Shown here piece by piece: positions 8,356 through 17,042 of a DNA stretch of 64,000 nt. The position numbers and the translations under genes are program-made. The notes below the pieces were generated by a model, which saw nothing but the letters and a program-made list of their open reading frames with translations, was not told the DNA's origin and searched no databases. The stretch comes from Nocardioides albertanoniae (lineage in GTDB: Bacteria; Actinomycetota; Actinomycetes; Propionibacteriales; Nocardioidaceae). The number at the start of each line of letters is the position of its first letter. Position 1 is the first letter of the stretch. Location: NCBI RefSeq assembly GCF_006716315.1, contig NZ_VFOV01000001.1, forward strand, positions 1,876,501 through 1,940,500, written 5' to 3'.

Positions 8356-9573
8356 TCAGCGCGGGATGACCCGCAGCAGCTGATCCTCGCCGCCGCCGTT
8401 GTCGGTGGTGACGAGCAGGTCGCCGTCCTCGGCCAGCGAGACCGTACGCAGCCGCCCGTAGTCCCGCAGGGCCTCGGGGGCGCGGTCGTCGGTGAGCCTG
8501 CCGGACCCGGCGAACGACAGCACCCGCAGCTCGGTCGCCTTCAGCACCGCGACCGCGAGCGCACCGCCGTAGGCGCCCCATCGCTCCTGCAGCGGGATGA
8601 ACGTGCCGCCACCGGTGGCGACGGTCGGGTCGCCGGAGTCCCACCTCGCCTCGATCTGCTTGCCGGGCAGATCCTGGTCGGTCATCGGCACCGACTCGTC
8701 GTAGCCCGGACCCGGGTTGTAGCCGTAGTCGCCACCGAGGATGATCTCGTTGACCTCGTCGTCGCGGTCGGTGCCGTGCTCGATCGCCCAGATCGTGCCG
8801 TCGGCGCGCTCGGCGAGGCCCTGCACGTTGCGGTGGCCGAACGAGGTGATGTAGCGCCGCGGGCCGTCGTCGCCCGCCCACGGGTTGCCCGGCCAGGGCT
8901 TGCCGGTCTCCGGGTCGAGCCGAAGCGTCTTGCCACCGAGGGAGTCGAGGCTTCGCGGGTTCTTCTCGGTGGCGGCGTCGCCGGTGCCGACCCACAGCGC
9001 GCCGTCCGCGCTGATCAGCAGCCGGCAGCCGCCGTGACGACCCGAGCTGGTCGGCAGGCCGTCGATCAGGGTGCGCTCCTGGGTGGCGCGGGTGAGCCCC
9101 TGGTCGAGGGTCCAGGAGATGACGCGTACGTCCTGGCCGTCGTTCCAGCCCTGGCAGGTGTAGATGCGCCGGGTCTCGGCGAAGTCGGGGTCGACCTCGA
9201 GACCCATCAGGCCGGTCTCCCCGGAGACCCAGATCTTGTTGTCCTCCAGCGGGATCTCGCGGCGCTCGCCGTCCTCGACCAGCGCCAGCACCGCTCGTTC
9301 GCGCTCGGTGAGCAGAAACCGGTCGTCGCCGATGTCGACGACGTCCCACGGATGGTCGAGCCCGTCGCTCAACACCTCGACGTCGAGCTCCGGGACGCGG
9401 CCGGAGGTGGGCAGCACGGCCGACGACTCCGACGGCGGCGCGCTCGAGGTCGCGCTCACCGAACCCGACGGGTTCAGCGGCGGGGGAGTGGTGGCCGGAG
9501 AGGATTCACCTGCGCACGCCGAGGTCAGGAGCCCGAGGACGACCACGGCGGCAAGGGCTGTGGCAGCGCGCAT
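8356..9573 (-). CDS. PQQ-dependent sugar dehydrogenase-like lipoprotein
   Basis: The 405-residue protein starts with a lipoprotein signal (VVVLGLLTSAC, lipobox cysteine about residue 20) and a Ser/Pro/Thr-rich linker. It continues as a six-bladed propeller of the soluble glucose/sorbosone dehydrogenase family. Supporting blocks are LDHPWDVVDIGDDRFLLTER, the segment from ETGLMGLEVDPDF to YTCQG, GRHGGCRLLISADGALWVGTGD and ITSFGHRNVQGLA, with the His and Arg positions typical of YliI/Asd enzymes. It probably oxidises sugars outside the membrane if PQQ is available; I see no PQQ genes here. The ATG at 9573 is preferred to 9609 because TAGCGT lies seven bases upstream of it, giving a leaderless start. 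Confidence 0.9.
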   Translation of the reverse strand: MRAATALAAVVVLGLLTSACAGESSPATTPPPLNPSGSVSATSSAPPSESSAVLPTSGRVPELDVEVLSDGLDHPWDVVDIGDDRFLLTERERAVLALVEDGERREIPLEDNKIWVSGETGLMGLEVDPDFAETRRIYTCQGWNDGQDVRVISWTLDQGLTRATQERTLIDGLPTSSGRHGGCRLLISADGALWVGTGDAATEKNPRSLDSLGGKTLRLDPETGKPWPGNPWAGDDGPRRYITSFGHRNVQGLAERADGTIWAIEHGTDRDDEVNEIILGGDYGYNPGPGYDESVPMTDQDLPGKQIEARWDSGDPTVATGGGTFIPLQERWGAYGGALAVAVLKATELRVLSFAGSGRLTDDRAPEALRDYGRLRTVSLAEDGDLLVTTDNGGGEDQLLRVIPR

Positions 9574-9634
9574 GGTGTCGACGCTACTGGGCATTACCTC
9601 ATCTGACACCGGCTACGCCCTAAGGTGTGCGCTT

Positions 9635-10285
9635 ATGGCGAACGTGATCAGGGCGATGCGCAACCACCCGTGCGGCGTCCTTCTCGTCGGACAGCTGGTG
9701 GCGATCCTGGCCTACCCGTTCCTCGACAGCTCGACCGCGGGGCGCGCCGTGCTCGGTGTGCTCCAGCTCGTGCTCCTGCTCGCTGCCGTCGCGGCCGTAC
9801 GCATGACCCCGGCGTTCACCTGGGCAGCGCTGCTCTTCGGCGGACCGGCGACGATCTTCGCGGTGTGGGAGTCGGTCGCGCCCGGCGAGGGCTGGGTCGT
9901 GCTCGCCTCGGCGTTCTTCCACGTGCCGTTCTATCTCTTCGTCTCCTACGCGATGATCCGCTACCTGTTCCACGACGACGTCGTGACCCGCGACGAGCTC
10001 TTCGCGACCGGTGCGGCGTTCACCGTCGTGGCCTGGGCCTTCGCCTATCTCTACGCCGCCGTCCAGGTCATCTGGCCCGGCTCCTTCGGAGACCACCGGC
10101 AGTGGTTCGACCTCCTCTTCCTCTCGTTCACGACGCTCACCTCGGTCGGCCTCTCCGACATCGTCCCGGTGCTCCCCAACGCCCGCTCGATCGTGATGGT
10201 CGAGCAGGTCGCCGGCGTCTTCTACGTCGCCCTCGTCGTCGCCCGCCTGGTCGGCATCGCCGCCGCCCGGGCGCGTCGCAGCTGA
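9635..10285 (+). CDS. Ion channel-like membrane protein (two-helix pore domain)
   Basis: The 216-residue protein has about six hydrophobic segments. The last part resembles a potassium-channel pore: a pore helix (WFDLLFLSFTTLT), a filter-like loop TTLTSVGLSDIVP (Thr166 to about Pro178), then an inner helix (QVAGVFYVALVVARLVG). The usual filter is TVGYGD. Here it reads SVGLSD, so Tyr is replaced by Leu and the second Gly by Ser, and potassium selectivity is doubtful. A TAAGGT element eight bases before the ATG indicates a leaderless transcript. It may be a channel of altered selectivity or a membrane sensor. Confidence 0.78.
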   Translation: MANVIRAMRNHPCGVLLVGQLVAILAYPFLDSSTAGRAVLGVLQLVLLLAAVAAVRMTPAFTWAALLFGGPATIFAVWESVAPGEGWVVLASAFFHVPFYLFVSYAMIRYLFHDDVVTRDELFATGAAFTVVAWAFAYLYAAVQVIWPGSFGDHRQWFDLLFLSFTTLTSVGLSDIVPVLPNARSIVMVEQVAGVFYVALVVARLVGIAAARARRS

Positions 10286-10295
10286 CGGCCCGCAG

Positions 10296-10350
10296 AAGTG
10301 GTCACTAGGGGCTCGGTCCAGCGCGTCGACCGAGCCCCTAGTGACCACTT
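10296..10350. terminator. 23-bp perfect inverted repeat (hairpin)
   Basis: The left arm 10296-10318 and right arm 10328-10350 are perfectly complementary over 23 bases around a 9-base loop. The arm begins aagtggtcactagggg. It follows the stop of the channel-like gene by ten bases, so it may be a factor-independent terminator, although no T-run follows. The length and perfection exceed what a terminator needs, so a protein-binding or mobile (REP-like) role is also possible. Confidence 0.6.
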
Positions 10351-10362
10351 GTCGCAGGCAGG

Positions 10363-10371
10363 TTATCCACA
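10363..10371 (+). promoter_or_regulatory. DnaA-box-like 9-mer TTATCCACA
   Basis: The sequence ttatccaca exactly matches the classical bacterial DnaA box. It lies 13 bases after the long hairpin and about 52 bases before the AbiEi/DUF559-like gene. A lone box is not an origin. It may titrate DnaA, mark DnaA control of the gene, or be a chance match. Confidence 0.4.
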
Positions 10372-10422
10372 ACCCGCGGGAATGCGGTGGTGGCGGCGTC
10401 CGCACGGATGCACCGTGGGGGC

Positions 10423-11358
10423 ATGGGGAGAGTGACGGAGCGCCGTGGTCCGCGGATGCGGAGCGGGCGGTGGGTGAGGCTTGGTGCCGGGGTGCGGCTG
10501 CCGGCGAACCTCGGCGAGGAGGAGCCGGCCTGGGCACGGATGCGAGCCTGGGCGGAGCGGCTTCCCGACGGCACGATCTTCACCGGAACGACGGCTGCGG
10601 AGGCGTACGGGCTCTGGCTGCGGCCGGACCGGCCGGACCGGCCGGTCGAGATCTCCGTGCCGAGCGGGGTCAGGGTGCGCCGGCCACAGATCGACGTCAC
10701 TCGCCATCGGTTGCCGCCGCACAGCCACGGCGTCGACGGGGTGCGGATCGCCACTGTTGCCGAGACCGTGCTTGCGGCCGCTCGGCGCCTGAGCCTGCTG
10801 GATCTGGTCGTGCTGATCGATGGCGTGCTCCACGAGCAGGCCTGTACCCGCGAGCACCTGGAGCAGCTGACGCGAGGTCGTCGAGGCGGGCCGCGGCTGA
10901 GGGAGGCGCTCGCCCTGGCTGACGGCAGGTCGGAGTCGCCGTGGGAGTCGCTGCTGCGGGTGCTGCACCTGGTGTGCGGCGTGCCCGTGGAGCCTCAGGC
11001 GGAGCTGTTCGACGAGACGGGCGGCTTCGTGGCCCGAGCCGACCTGTTGATCATCGGCACCAGAACGCTGCAGGAGTACGACGGCGCGGTGCACCGCGAC
11101 CGCGCCCAGTACGCGCGCGACCGGCGCCGCGACTCACGTCTGGGAGGGGCGCGCTACGTACGTCATGGCTACGTCGCGCCGGACGTTCGCTTCCGTGCCG
11201 CGATGATCCTGCGCGAAGCCGACGAAGCGCTCGGTCGCCCCTACGATCCGACCCGCCTGGATGCCTGGTACGCCCTGTGGCGGGGCTCCCTGTGGGAGCG
11301 GGCCCCGCGAAGCAGTCAAGATGGGCCCGGCGCGGAGCCGGCGTACGGCCCACACTGA
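10423..11358 (+). CDS. AbiEi-antitoxin/DUF559-like hypothetical protein
   Basis: The product is about 311 residues. The N-terminal half (FTGTTAAEAYGLWL, then VEISVPSGVRV and ATVAETVLAAARRLSLLDLV) resembles the DNA-binding/AbiEi-like halves of a large actinobacterial family. The C-terminal half has SPWESLLRVLHLVCGVP, then ARADLLI and LQEYDGAVHRD. That spacing of acidic residues resembles the Vsr/DUF559 PD-(D/E)xK nuclease fold. No cognate AbiEii toxin is adjacent. The start is uncertain: GTG at 10387 and ATG at 10408 are in frame. It is a possible orphan regulator or nuclease; the function is unproven. Confidence 0.72.
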   Translation: MGRVTERRGPRMRSGRWVRLGAGVRLPANLGEEEPAWARMRAWAERLPDGTIFTGTTAAEAYGLWLRPDRPDRPVEISVPSGVRVRRPQIDVTRHRLPPHSHGVDGVRIATVAETVLAAARRLSLLDLVVLIDGVLHEQACTREHLEQLTRGRRGGPRLREALALADGRSESPWESLLRVLHLVCGVPVEPQAELFDETGGFVARADLLIIGTRTLQEYDGAVHRDRAQYARDRRRDSRLGGARYVRHGYVAPDVRFRAAMILREADEALGRPYDPTRLDAWYALWRGSLWERAPRSSQDGPGAEPAYGPH

Positions 11359-11379
11359 CCACTTCGCGGAGGCAGAACC

Positions 11380-12252
11380 TCAGAAGGTGTGCTCGGGCGC
11401 GGGGAAGGTGGAGCCCTTGACGTCGGAGACGTACGCCTCGGCGCCTTCGGAGAGCACCGACTTGAGGTCGGCGTACTGCTTGACGAACCGGGCCATCTTG
11501 CCGTCGCGCATGCCGAAGGCGTCCTGCCAGACCAGCACCTGGCCGTCGCAGTCGGGGCCGGCGCCGATGCCGATCGTGGGGATGTCGAGCTCCTTGGTGA
11601 TCTGCGCGGCGACGTCGCCGGGCACCATCTCCATGACCACCGCGAAGGCACCCGCCTCCTGGACGGCCTTGGCGTCGGCGATGATCCGGTCGGAGGTCTC
11701 GCCGCGGCCCTGCACGCGGTAGCCGCCGAGCACGTGCTCGGACTGCGGGGTGAAGCCGATGTGGGCGATGACCGGCACGCCGCCCTCGGTCAGCTTCTTG
11801 ATCACCGGGGCCATCTCGGCGCCGCCCTCGAGCTTCACGCAGTGCGCGCCGGCCTCCTTCATGAACCGCACCGCGGTCAGGTAGCCCTGCTCGGGCGAGG
11901 CCTGGTAGGAGCCGAACGGCAGGTCGCCGACGACCATCGCCCGCTTCGCGCTGCGCGAGACCGCGCGGGTCAGCGGCAGCAGCTCGTCGACGGTGACCGG
12001 TAGAGAGGTCTCGTTGCCGAGCACGTTGTTGGAGGCCGAGTCACCCACGAGCAGCAGGTCGACCCCGGCCTCGTCGAAGATCTGGGCGGAATACATGTCG
12101 TAGGAGGTCAGCATCGTGATCTTGTCGCCACGCTGCTTCATCTCGCGAAGATGATGCGTGCGGACCTTGCGTACGGGCTTGGCCGGCGCGCCGGCGGCGG
12201 GACCGGAGCCGTAGGGCGCGGTCTCCTCGGCAGAGGTGTTCGTGCTCATCAT
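11380..12252 (-). CDS. panB: 3-methyl-2-oxobutanoate hydroxymethyltransferase
   Basis: This 290-residue TIM-barrel enzyme catalyses the first committed step of pantothenate (coenzyme A) synthesis, transferring a hydroxymethyl group from methylene-THF to 2-ketoisovalerate. Diagnostic segments are ITMLTSYDMYSAQIFDEAG, LLVGDSASNNVLG with the metal-binding Asp, VVGDLPFGSYQ, VKLEGG and HIGFTPQS, with the catalytic Glu in VVMEMVP and TIGIGAGPDCDGQVLV. It has the basic 30-residue N-terminal extension (VRKVRTHHLREMKQRG) usual in actinobacteria. A gaaagg site precedes the tandem ATGs. In mycobacteria panB also lies close to glnA2-glnE, which supports the taxonomic placement. Confidence 0.97.
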   Translation of the reverse strand: MMSTNTSAEETAPYGSGPAAGAPAKPVRKVRTHHLREMKQRGDKITMLTSYDMYSAQIFDEAGVDLLLVGDSASNNVLGNETSLPVTVDELLPLTRAVSRSAKRAMVVGDLPFGSYQASPEQGYLTAVRFMKEAGAHCVKLEGGAEMAPVIKKLTEGGVPVIAHIGFTPQSEHVLGGYRVQGRGETSDRIIADAKAVQEAGAFAVVMEMVPGDVAAQITKELDIPTIGIGAGPDCDGQVLVWQDAFGMRDGKMARFVKQYADLKSVLSEGAEAYVSDVKGSTFPAPEHTF

Positions 12253-12347
12253 CGAGCCTTTCTGGTGTCATCTCGCAGCTCCCTGATGGAGTCCACGGAC
12301 TGCTACCAGCCTAAGTCGAGAAGAGGGGGTGCGCGCTGTGGCCGTCG

Positions 12348-12884
12348 TCACAGCCGGTCGAAAGGAGCGGCATAACGGAACGGACCCCGAAGACTCGAGT
12401 CGTACGCCGCCAGCGGCCGAGCCTGGAAGTAGTCGCCCCACGCCGGATCCGGCGCCTCGATCCCGATCGAAGCGGCAGGCACGAAGCCGAACCGCCCGTA
12501 GTAGTCGGGCGAGCCGAGCAGCACGACGACCGGCTCGCCGAGGCCGTCGGCGGCGTCGAGCACCGCATGCATCAGCGCCGAGCCGACCCCGGAACGCTGA
12601 TGATCGGGGGAGACGCTGACCGGCCCGAGCCCGAGCGCAGACCGCCCGGCGAGCTCGCCCCGGGTCGCCACGACATGGCCGATGACCTGCCCGTCGACCT
12701 CGGCGACCAGCGAGAGCTCCGGGATCCAGCCCGGGTCCTCACGCAGCCACCCCACCAGGGTCGCCTCGCCGGGCACCCCGTCGGGCTCGACCGGCGGAGC
12801 GGAGTGCTCCACGCCGGAGAAGGCGGCGGCGGTGACCGCCCGGATGTCGGCCACGTCCTCGAGTCGTTCGCGTCTGATGATCAT
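12348..12884 (-). CDS. GNAT family N-acetyltransferase
   Basis: The 178-residue protein has an N-acyltransferase fold. The acetyl-CoA pyrophosphate loop is DHQRSGVGSALM, preceded by the LGLGPVSVSP strand and followed by VVLLGSPDYYGRFGF, a pattern of the YhbS-like subgroup. It would acetylate a small molecule or protein amine; the substrate is unknown. The ATG at 12884 lies seven bases after a TAGCCT -10-like element, so a leaderless transcript is likely. It diverges from a second, unrelated GNAT gene with only 55 bases between their starts. Confidence 0.88.
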   Translation of the reverse strand: MIIRRERLEDVADIRAVTAAAFSGVEHSAPPVEPDGVPGEATLVGWLREDPGWIPELSLVAEVDGQVIGHVVATRGELAGRSALGLGPVSVSPDHQRSGVGSALMHAVLDAADGLGEPVVVLLGSPDYYGRFGFVPAASIGIEAPDPAWGDYFQARPLAAYDSSLRGPFRYAAPFDRL

Positions 12885-12939
12885 CGACGACAGGCTAAAC
12901 CGAACGACATCGGCGGCGCGCCTGGTTATCGTCGCGGCC

Positions 12940-13410
12940 ATGCAGGTTCGAGAAGCGACGAAGCACGACCTGGACGCTGTCATCCACGTCGGCGTGACGA
13001 CCTGGCGTGCGACCTACCCGCCGTTCGCCGGCGAGGCGTACGTCGAGGAAGGCATCGCCAAGTGGTGGTCTCCCGAGGCGGTTCTCCCCGGCATCGAGAA
13101 CCGACGGGTGCTGGTCGCCGAAGACGACGGCGCAGTCGTCGCGATGGCTGCCTACACGCTCTTCGAGGACCACCTGATGCTCTGGAAGCTCTACGTGCTC
13201 CCCGAAGTCCAGGGATCCGGTGCGGGTCGCGCGCTGATGACCGAGGTGATCGACCGCGCCGGCGACCTCCCCGTACGCCTCACCCATCTCGTCGGCAACG
13301 ACCGTGCCCACGCCGTCTACGAGCGGCTCGGCTTCGCCACCACCGGAAAGGTCGCCGGCTGGGCCGACGGTCCTGGCGAGATCGCGATGGAGCGGCCTGC
13401 CCGCACCTGA
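12940..13410 (+). CDS. GNAT family N-acetyltransferase
   Basis: The 156-residue protein has the GNAT core: VREATKHDLDAV at the N-terminus, the LWKLYVLPEVQGSGAGRALM acetyl-CoA loop, and NDRAHAVYERLGF near the C-terminus, where the Tyr often acts as general acid. It is closest in layout to RimI/ribosomal-type or diamine acetyltransferases, but the substrate cannot be told. It is transcribed toward nadE, 25 bases upstream, and has no clear Shine-Dalgarno. Confidence 0.87.
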   Translation: MQVREATKHDLDAVIHVGVTTWRATYPPFAGEAYVEEGIAKWWSPEAVLPGIENRRVLVAEDDGAVVAMAAYTLFEDHLMLWKLYVLPEVQGSGAGRALMTEVIDRAGDLPVRLTHLVGNDRAHAVYERLGFATTGKVAGWADGPGEIAMERPART

Positions 13411-13435
13411 CGCCTGGACCCATAGACTCGGCGAC

Positions 13436-15460
13436 GTGGACTTCTACTCCGCCTACTCCCATGGCTTCGCACGGGTCGCGGCGTGCACCATCCCGGTCTC
13501 GGTCGCCGACCCGGCGGCCAACGCGCGCGAGGTGATCGCGCAGGCGCGCGAGTGCAGCGAGGAAGGGGTGGCGGTCGCGGTCTTCCCCGAGCTGTGTCTC
13601 TCGGGCTACTCGATCGACGACCTCGTGCTGCAGCGCACCCTGCTCGACGCCGTGCAGGCCGCGATCAGCGCGATCGTGGTGGCCTCCGAGACGCTGCTGC
13701 CGATGATCGTCGTCGGCGCGCCGCTGCGCCACGGCGACCGGGTGCTCAACACCGCGGTCGTCATCCACGGCGGCGAGGTGCTGGGCGTGGTGCCGAAGAC
13801 CTACCTGCCGACCTACCGCGAGTTCTACGAGAAGCGCTGGTACGCCTCGGGCGACGGTGCCGAGGGCACGATCATGCTCGGCGGTGAGGAGGTGCCGCTC
13901 AGCAACGAGCTGCTCTTCCGGTGCACCGACGTCAAGGATCTCGTCGTCCACGTCGAGATCTGCGAAGACATGTGGGTGCCGGTGCCGCCGAGCGCCAAGG
14001 CCGCGCTGGCCGGCGCGACCGTGCTGCTCAACCTCTCGGCCAGCCCGATCACGGTGGGCCGCTCCGACTCGCGCCGCCTCCTGGTCCAGTCGGCCTCGGC
14101 CCGGTGCAACGCGGCGTACGTCTACACCGCTGCCGGGCCGGGCGAGTCGACCACCGACCTGTCCTGGGACGGCCAGACGATGGCCTACGAGCTCGGCGAG
14201 CTGCTGGGGGAGACCGAGCGGTTCCCCGACGGGCCGCGGCGCACCGTGGTCGACGTCGACCTGGAGCGGATCCGGGCCGAGCGCATCCGGCAGGGCACCT
14301 TCGACGACAACCGGCGCGCCGTCGGCACCTACCATTCCGAGATCGAGTTCGAGCTCGCACCGCCGCTGGTCGGCGACGGTCTGCGGCGCAAGGTCGACCG
14401 GTTCCCGTTCGTGCCCGACGACCCCGACAAGCTCGCCCTGGAGTGCTACGAGGCCTACAACATCCAGGTCTCCGGCCTGGAGAAGCGGCTGCAGTCCATC
14501 GGCCCGGACACCAAGATCGTCATCGGTGTCTCCGGCGGTCTCGACTCCACCCATGCGCTGATCGTCGCCGCCAAGGCGCTCGACCGCCTCGGTCGCCCGC
14601 ACAGCGACATCCTGGCGTTCACGATGCCCGGTTTCGCCACCTCCGACGACACCAGGTCCAACGCGATCCAGCTGATGGAGGCGCTCGGCACGACCCACGA
14701 GACGCTCGACATCCGCCCCACCGCGACCCAGATGCTCAAGGAGATCGGCCACCCGGCCGGCGACGGCGAGCCGGTCTACGACGTGACGTTCGAGAACGTC
14801 CAGGCGGGGCTGCGTACGGACTTCCTCTTCCGCATCGCCAACCAGCGCGGCGGCATCGTGCTCGGCACCGGCGACCTCTCCGAGCTCGCGCTCGGCTGGG
14901 CGACCTACGGCGTCGGCGACCAGATGTCGCACTACAACGTCAACGCGGGCGTGCCGAAGACCCTGATCCAGCACCTGATCCGCTGGGTGATCACGACCGA
15001 GCAGTTCGACGGCGCCGCCGACGAGGTGCTCCAGGAGATCCTCGACCAGGAGATCTCGCCCGAGCTCGTGCCGGGGGAGGAGATGCAGTCGACGGAGCAG
15101 AAGATCGGTCCGTACGCCCTGCAGGACTTCACCCTCTTCCACACCGTGCGCAACGGCTTCTCGCCCTCGAAGATCGCCTTCCTGGCGTGGAACGCCTGGC
15201 ACGATCTCGAGGCCGGCGAGTGGCCGCCGGGGTTCCCGGAGGACAAGCGGACGGCGTATGAGATGAAGGAGATCCGAGCCTGGCTCGAGGTCTTCGTGAA
15301 GCGCTTCTTCGCCAACCAGTTCAAGCGCTCGGCGCTGCCCAACGGTCCGAAGGTCCACAACGGCGGCACCATGTCGCCCCGCGGCGACTGGCGGATGCCG
15401 TCGGACGCCTCGGCCGCCGCCTGGCTTGCCGAGATCGAGGCGCGGGTTCCTGTGGAGTAG
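13436..15460 (+). CDS. nadE: Glutamine-dependent NAD(+) synthetase
   Basis: The 674-residue two-domain enzyme makes NAD from nicotinate adenine dinucleotide with ATP and glutamine. The N-terminal nitrilase-type glutaminase has its triad at Glu52 ([10 protein letters not shown]), Lys121 (VPKTYLP) and Cys176 (EICEDMW). These are the same positions I recall for the Mycobacterium tuberculosis enzyme, which supports the GTG start at 13436. The C-terminal synthetase domain shows the ATP loop [12 protein letters not shown] and [23 protein letters not shown] (13423-13428) ends seven bases before the GTG, so the mRNA is probably leaderless. Length and motifs are complete. Confidence 0.97.
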   Translation: MDFYSAYSHGFARVAACTIPVSVADPAANAREVIAQARECSEEGVAVAVFPELCLSGYSIDDLVLQRTLLDAVQAAISAIVVASETLLPMIVVGAPLRHGDRVLNTAVVIHGGEVLGVVPKTYLPTYREFYEKRWYASGDGAEGTIMLGGEEVPLSNELLFRCTDVKDLVVHVEICEDMWVPVPPSAKAALAGATVLLNLSASPITVGRSDSRRLLVQSASARCNAAYVYTAAGPGESTTDLSWDGQTMAYELGELLGETERFPDGPRRTVVDVDLERIRAERIRQGTFDDNRRAVGTYHSEIEFELAPPLVGDGLRRKVDRFPFVPDDPDKLALECYEAYNIQVSGLEKRLQSIGPDTKIVIGVSGGLDSTHALIVAAKALDRLGRPHSDILAFTMPGFATSDDTRSNAIQLMEALGTTHETLDIRPTATQMLKEIGHPAGDGEPVYDVTFENVQAGLRTDFLFRIANQRGGIVLGTGDLSELALGWATYGVGDQMSHYNVNAGVPKTLIQHLIRWVITTEQFDGAADEVLQEILDQEISPELVPGEEMQSTEQKIGPYALQDFTLFHTVRNGFSPSKIAFLAWNAWHDLEAGEWPPGFPEDKRTAYEMKEIRAWLEVFVKRFFANQFKRSALPNGPKVHNGGTMSPRGDWRMPSDASAAAWLAEIEARVPVE

Positions 15461-15500
15461 TTGACCGTCACACGGTGTCAGACAGTGGAGTGATGGCGTC

Positions 15501-16311
15501 ATGTTGAGTATCGGAGCCCTGCTGAATAGGCACAGTGCCCGCTTCGTCGTCGGGGTGGCGATGCATGCTGAGGCATTACGACTCCCTCGGTCTGCTCTCG
15601 CCATCCCGCGTCGACCCGCACAGCGGCTACCGGTTCTACGAGCCGGCGCTGCTGGCCCGGGCCGACGCCCTGGTCGCGTTCCGGTCGCTCGGCTTCTCGC
15701 TCGAGGAGGTCGGCGACCTGCTCGACGAGGGCCGTACGCCGGCCGAGCTGGCCACGCTGCTGCACCGGCGCCGCGACGAGCTGCGCTCGCAGATCGAGGC
15801 CGACGGCCGGCGCCTCGGCGAGGTGGAGCGACGTCTTCGACTTCTGGAAGGAGATGCCATGTCCACCCTCACCTACACCGAGAAGCCGCTCGCGGCCCTC
15901 ACCCTCACCCAGCTGACCGACCGCGTCGACGAGATCGCCGAGGTCGGCCAGCGCGTCGGGCCGCTCTTCGGTCGCGTCTACGGCGCCTTCGCCGCCGCGG
16001 GGATCGAGCCGGCCGGTCCGGCGATCGGCTGGTACGACGCCGTCGGCGACGGGATGACCTTCGGCGCCGGCGCCGACCTCGGCGGCAAGCCCGTCGACGG
16101 TCTCGAGGTCGGCCGGCTGACGGCGCACGACCGGGCGGTCACCGCCGTCTATCGTGGCCCGATGACTCGGATCGGCGAGGCCTGGCAGGAGCTGTCCCGC
16201 CATGTCACCGACGCGGGCCTCGAATTCGCCGGCCCGTGCCGGGAGATCTATCTGGAGATGCCCGAGGACCCGGACGGCTGGGTCACCGAGCTGCAGCAAC
16301 CGGTGAGGTAG
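15501..16311 (+). pseudogene. MerR-family regulator with GyrI-like effector domain, frameshifted in the HTH
   Basis: The ATG at 15501 opens with MLSIGAL, the normal start of a MerR protein. The frame then leaves the family pattern. The recognisable helix-turn-helix continuation MLRHYDSLGLLSPSRVDPHS resumes at 15565 in a +1 frame. Between the two parts there are about five extra codons plus one base compared with usual MerR spacing. From 15565 the frame is intact: GYRFYE, a dimerisation helix, and a GyrI-like effector domain from about 15858 (STLTYTEKPLAALTLTQL to EIYLEMPEDP). Either it is a recent pseudogene, a sequencing error, or a shortened protein from GTG 15535 or ATG 15565 lacking the first DNA-binding helix. 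A TTGACC box (15461) lies upstream. Confidence 0.62.
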
Positions 16312-16332
16312 CGAGGGATGTGCGACCGGATG

Positions 16333-16405
16333 TGAAGGCGATGGCTTCATAGCGCCCTAGTGAAGGTATTACCTTCATATCACGAAAATGAAGGTATGAT
16401 CTTCA
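16333..16405. promoter_or_regulatory. Three palindromic operators spaced exactly 28 bp apart
   Basis: Three 17-bp elements of form TGAAG-N7-CTTCA start at 16333, 16361 and 16389, a constant 28-bp step. The middle copy (tgaaggtattaccttca) is a perfect 8-1-8 palindrome. The outer copies keep the outer five bases of each arm. The third contains TATGAT (16395-16400), a -10 box six bases before the GTG start at 16407, so bound protein would cover the promoter and the start of a leaderless transcript. The HTH-bearing SatD-like product is the obvious candidate binder. Confidence 0.8.
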
Positions 16406-16406
16406 T

Positions 16407-17042
16407 GTGAAATCCCTAGCGACCGTGATCGGCGACCTCGTGGGCTCGCGCGTCACCTCTGACCGCGCGAAGGTCCACGAGGCGTTCGCCGAGACCATCG
16501 AGGAGATCAACCGGGAGCGGCAGCCGGCCACTCCGCTGCGGATCACGGTCGGCGACGAGTATCAGGGCGCCTTCGAGACCGTCGGCGCCGCGATCCAGGC
16601 CGCGTTCCGGCTGCGGATCGCGCTCGACCCCGTCGTCGGCGTACGCCACGGCATCGGCTGGGGCGCGACCCGGCTGCTCCGCGAGGATCCCCGGGTCGAG
16701 GACGGTCCGAGCTGGTGGGCGGCGCGCGCGGCGATCGAGGCCGCGGAGAAGGCGGAGAACAAGGCGGCCACGCGCAGCGTACGCACGTGGTATCAGATCG
16801 CCGAGGAGGCCGACGGGCCGGCGCCGGCAGCGATCAACGCCGCGCTGGTCTCGCGCGACGAGCTCTTCTTCCGGCTCGACCCGGTCTCGGTGTCGGTGCT
16901 TTCTGGCATGCTCTCCGACATGTCTCAGAAGGCCATCGCCGCCGAGGTCGACATCAGCCCGTCCGCGGTCTCGCAGCGCGTGCGCCGCGACGGTCTGGCG
17001 GCGATCGTGCAGGCCGACGAGCTGTTGGGGGCTGTTCGATGA
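16407..17042 (+). CDS. SatD-family protein with C-terminal HTH
   Basis: The 211-residue protein begins TVIGDLVGSR and has RITVGDEYQGAF and GVRHGIGWGA, which are features of SatD-like proteins (named from the acid-tolerance sat locus of streptococci). The C-terminal 50 residues (QKAIAAEVDISPSAVSQRVRR) form a sigma-4-like or Trp-repressor-like helix-turn-helix, so it can probably bind DNA. It starts with GTG and overlaps the next gene (ATGA). A SatD protein paired with a DUF3307 membrane protein is a recurring bacterial gene pair. The molecular function is not known; autoregulation through the three upstream palindromes is my inference. Confidence 0.82.
   Translation: MKSLATVIGDLVGSRVTSDRAKVHEAFAETIEEINRERQPATPLRITVGDEYQGAFETVGAAIQAAFRLRIALDPVVGVRHGIGWGATRLLREDPRVEDGPSWWAARAAIEAAEKAENKAATRSVRTWYQIAEEADGPAPAAINAALVSRDELFFRLDPVSVSVLSGMLSDMSQKAIAAEVDISPSAVSQRVRRDGLAAIVQADELLGAVR

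Noticed and set aside
10363..10371. DnaA-box-like 9-mer as a replication origin
   Set aside because: Only one box, with no dnaA, dnaN or AT-rich unwinding region nearby; kept as a site only.
13280..15604. 774-codon minus-strand frame opposite nadE
   Set aside because: Antisense shadow; nadE has its catalytic triad at canonical positions.
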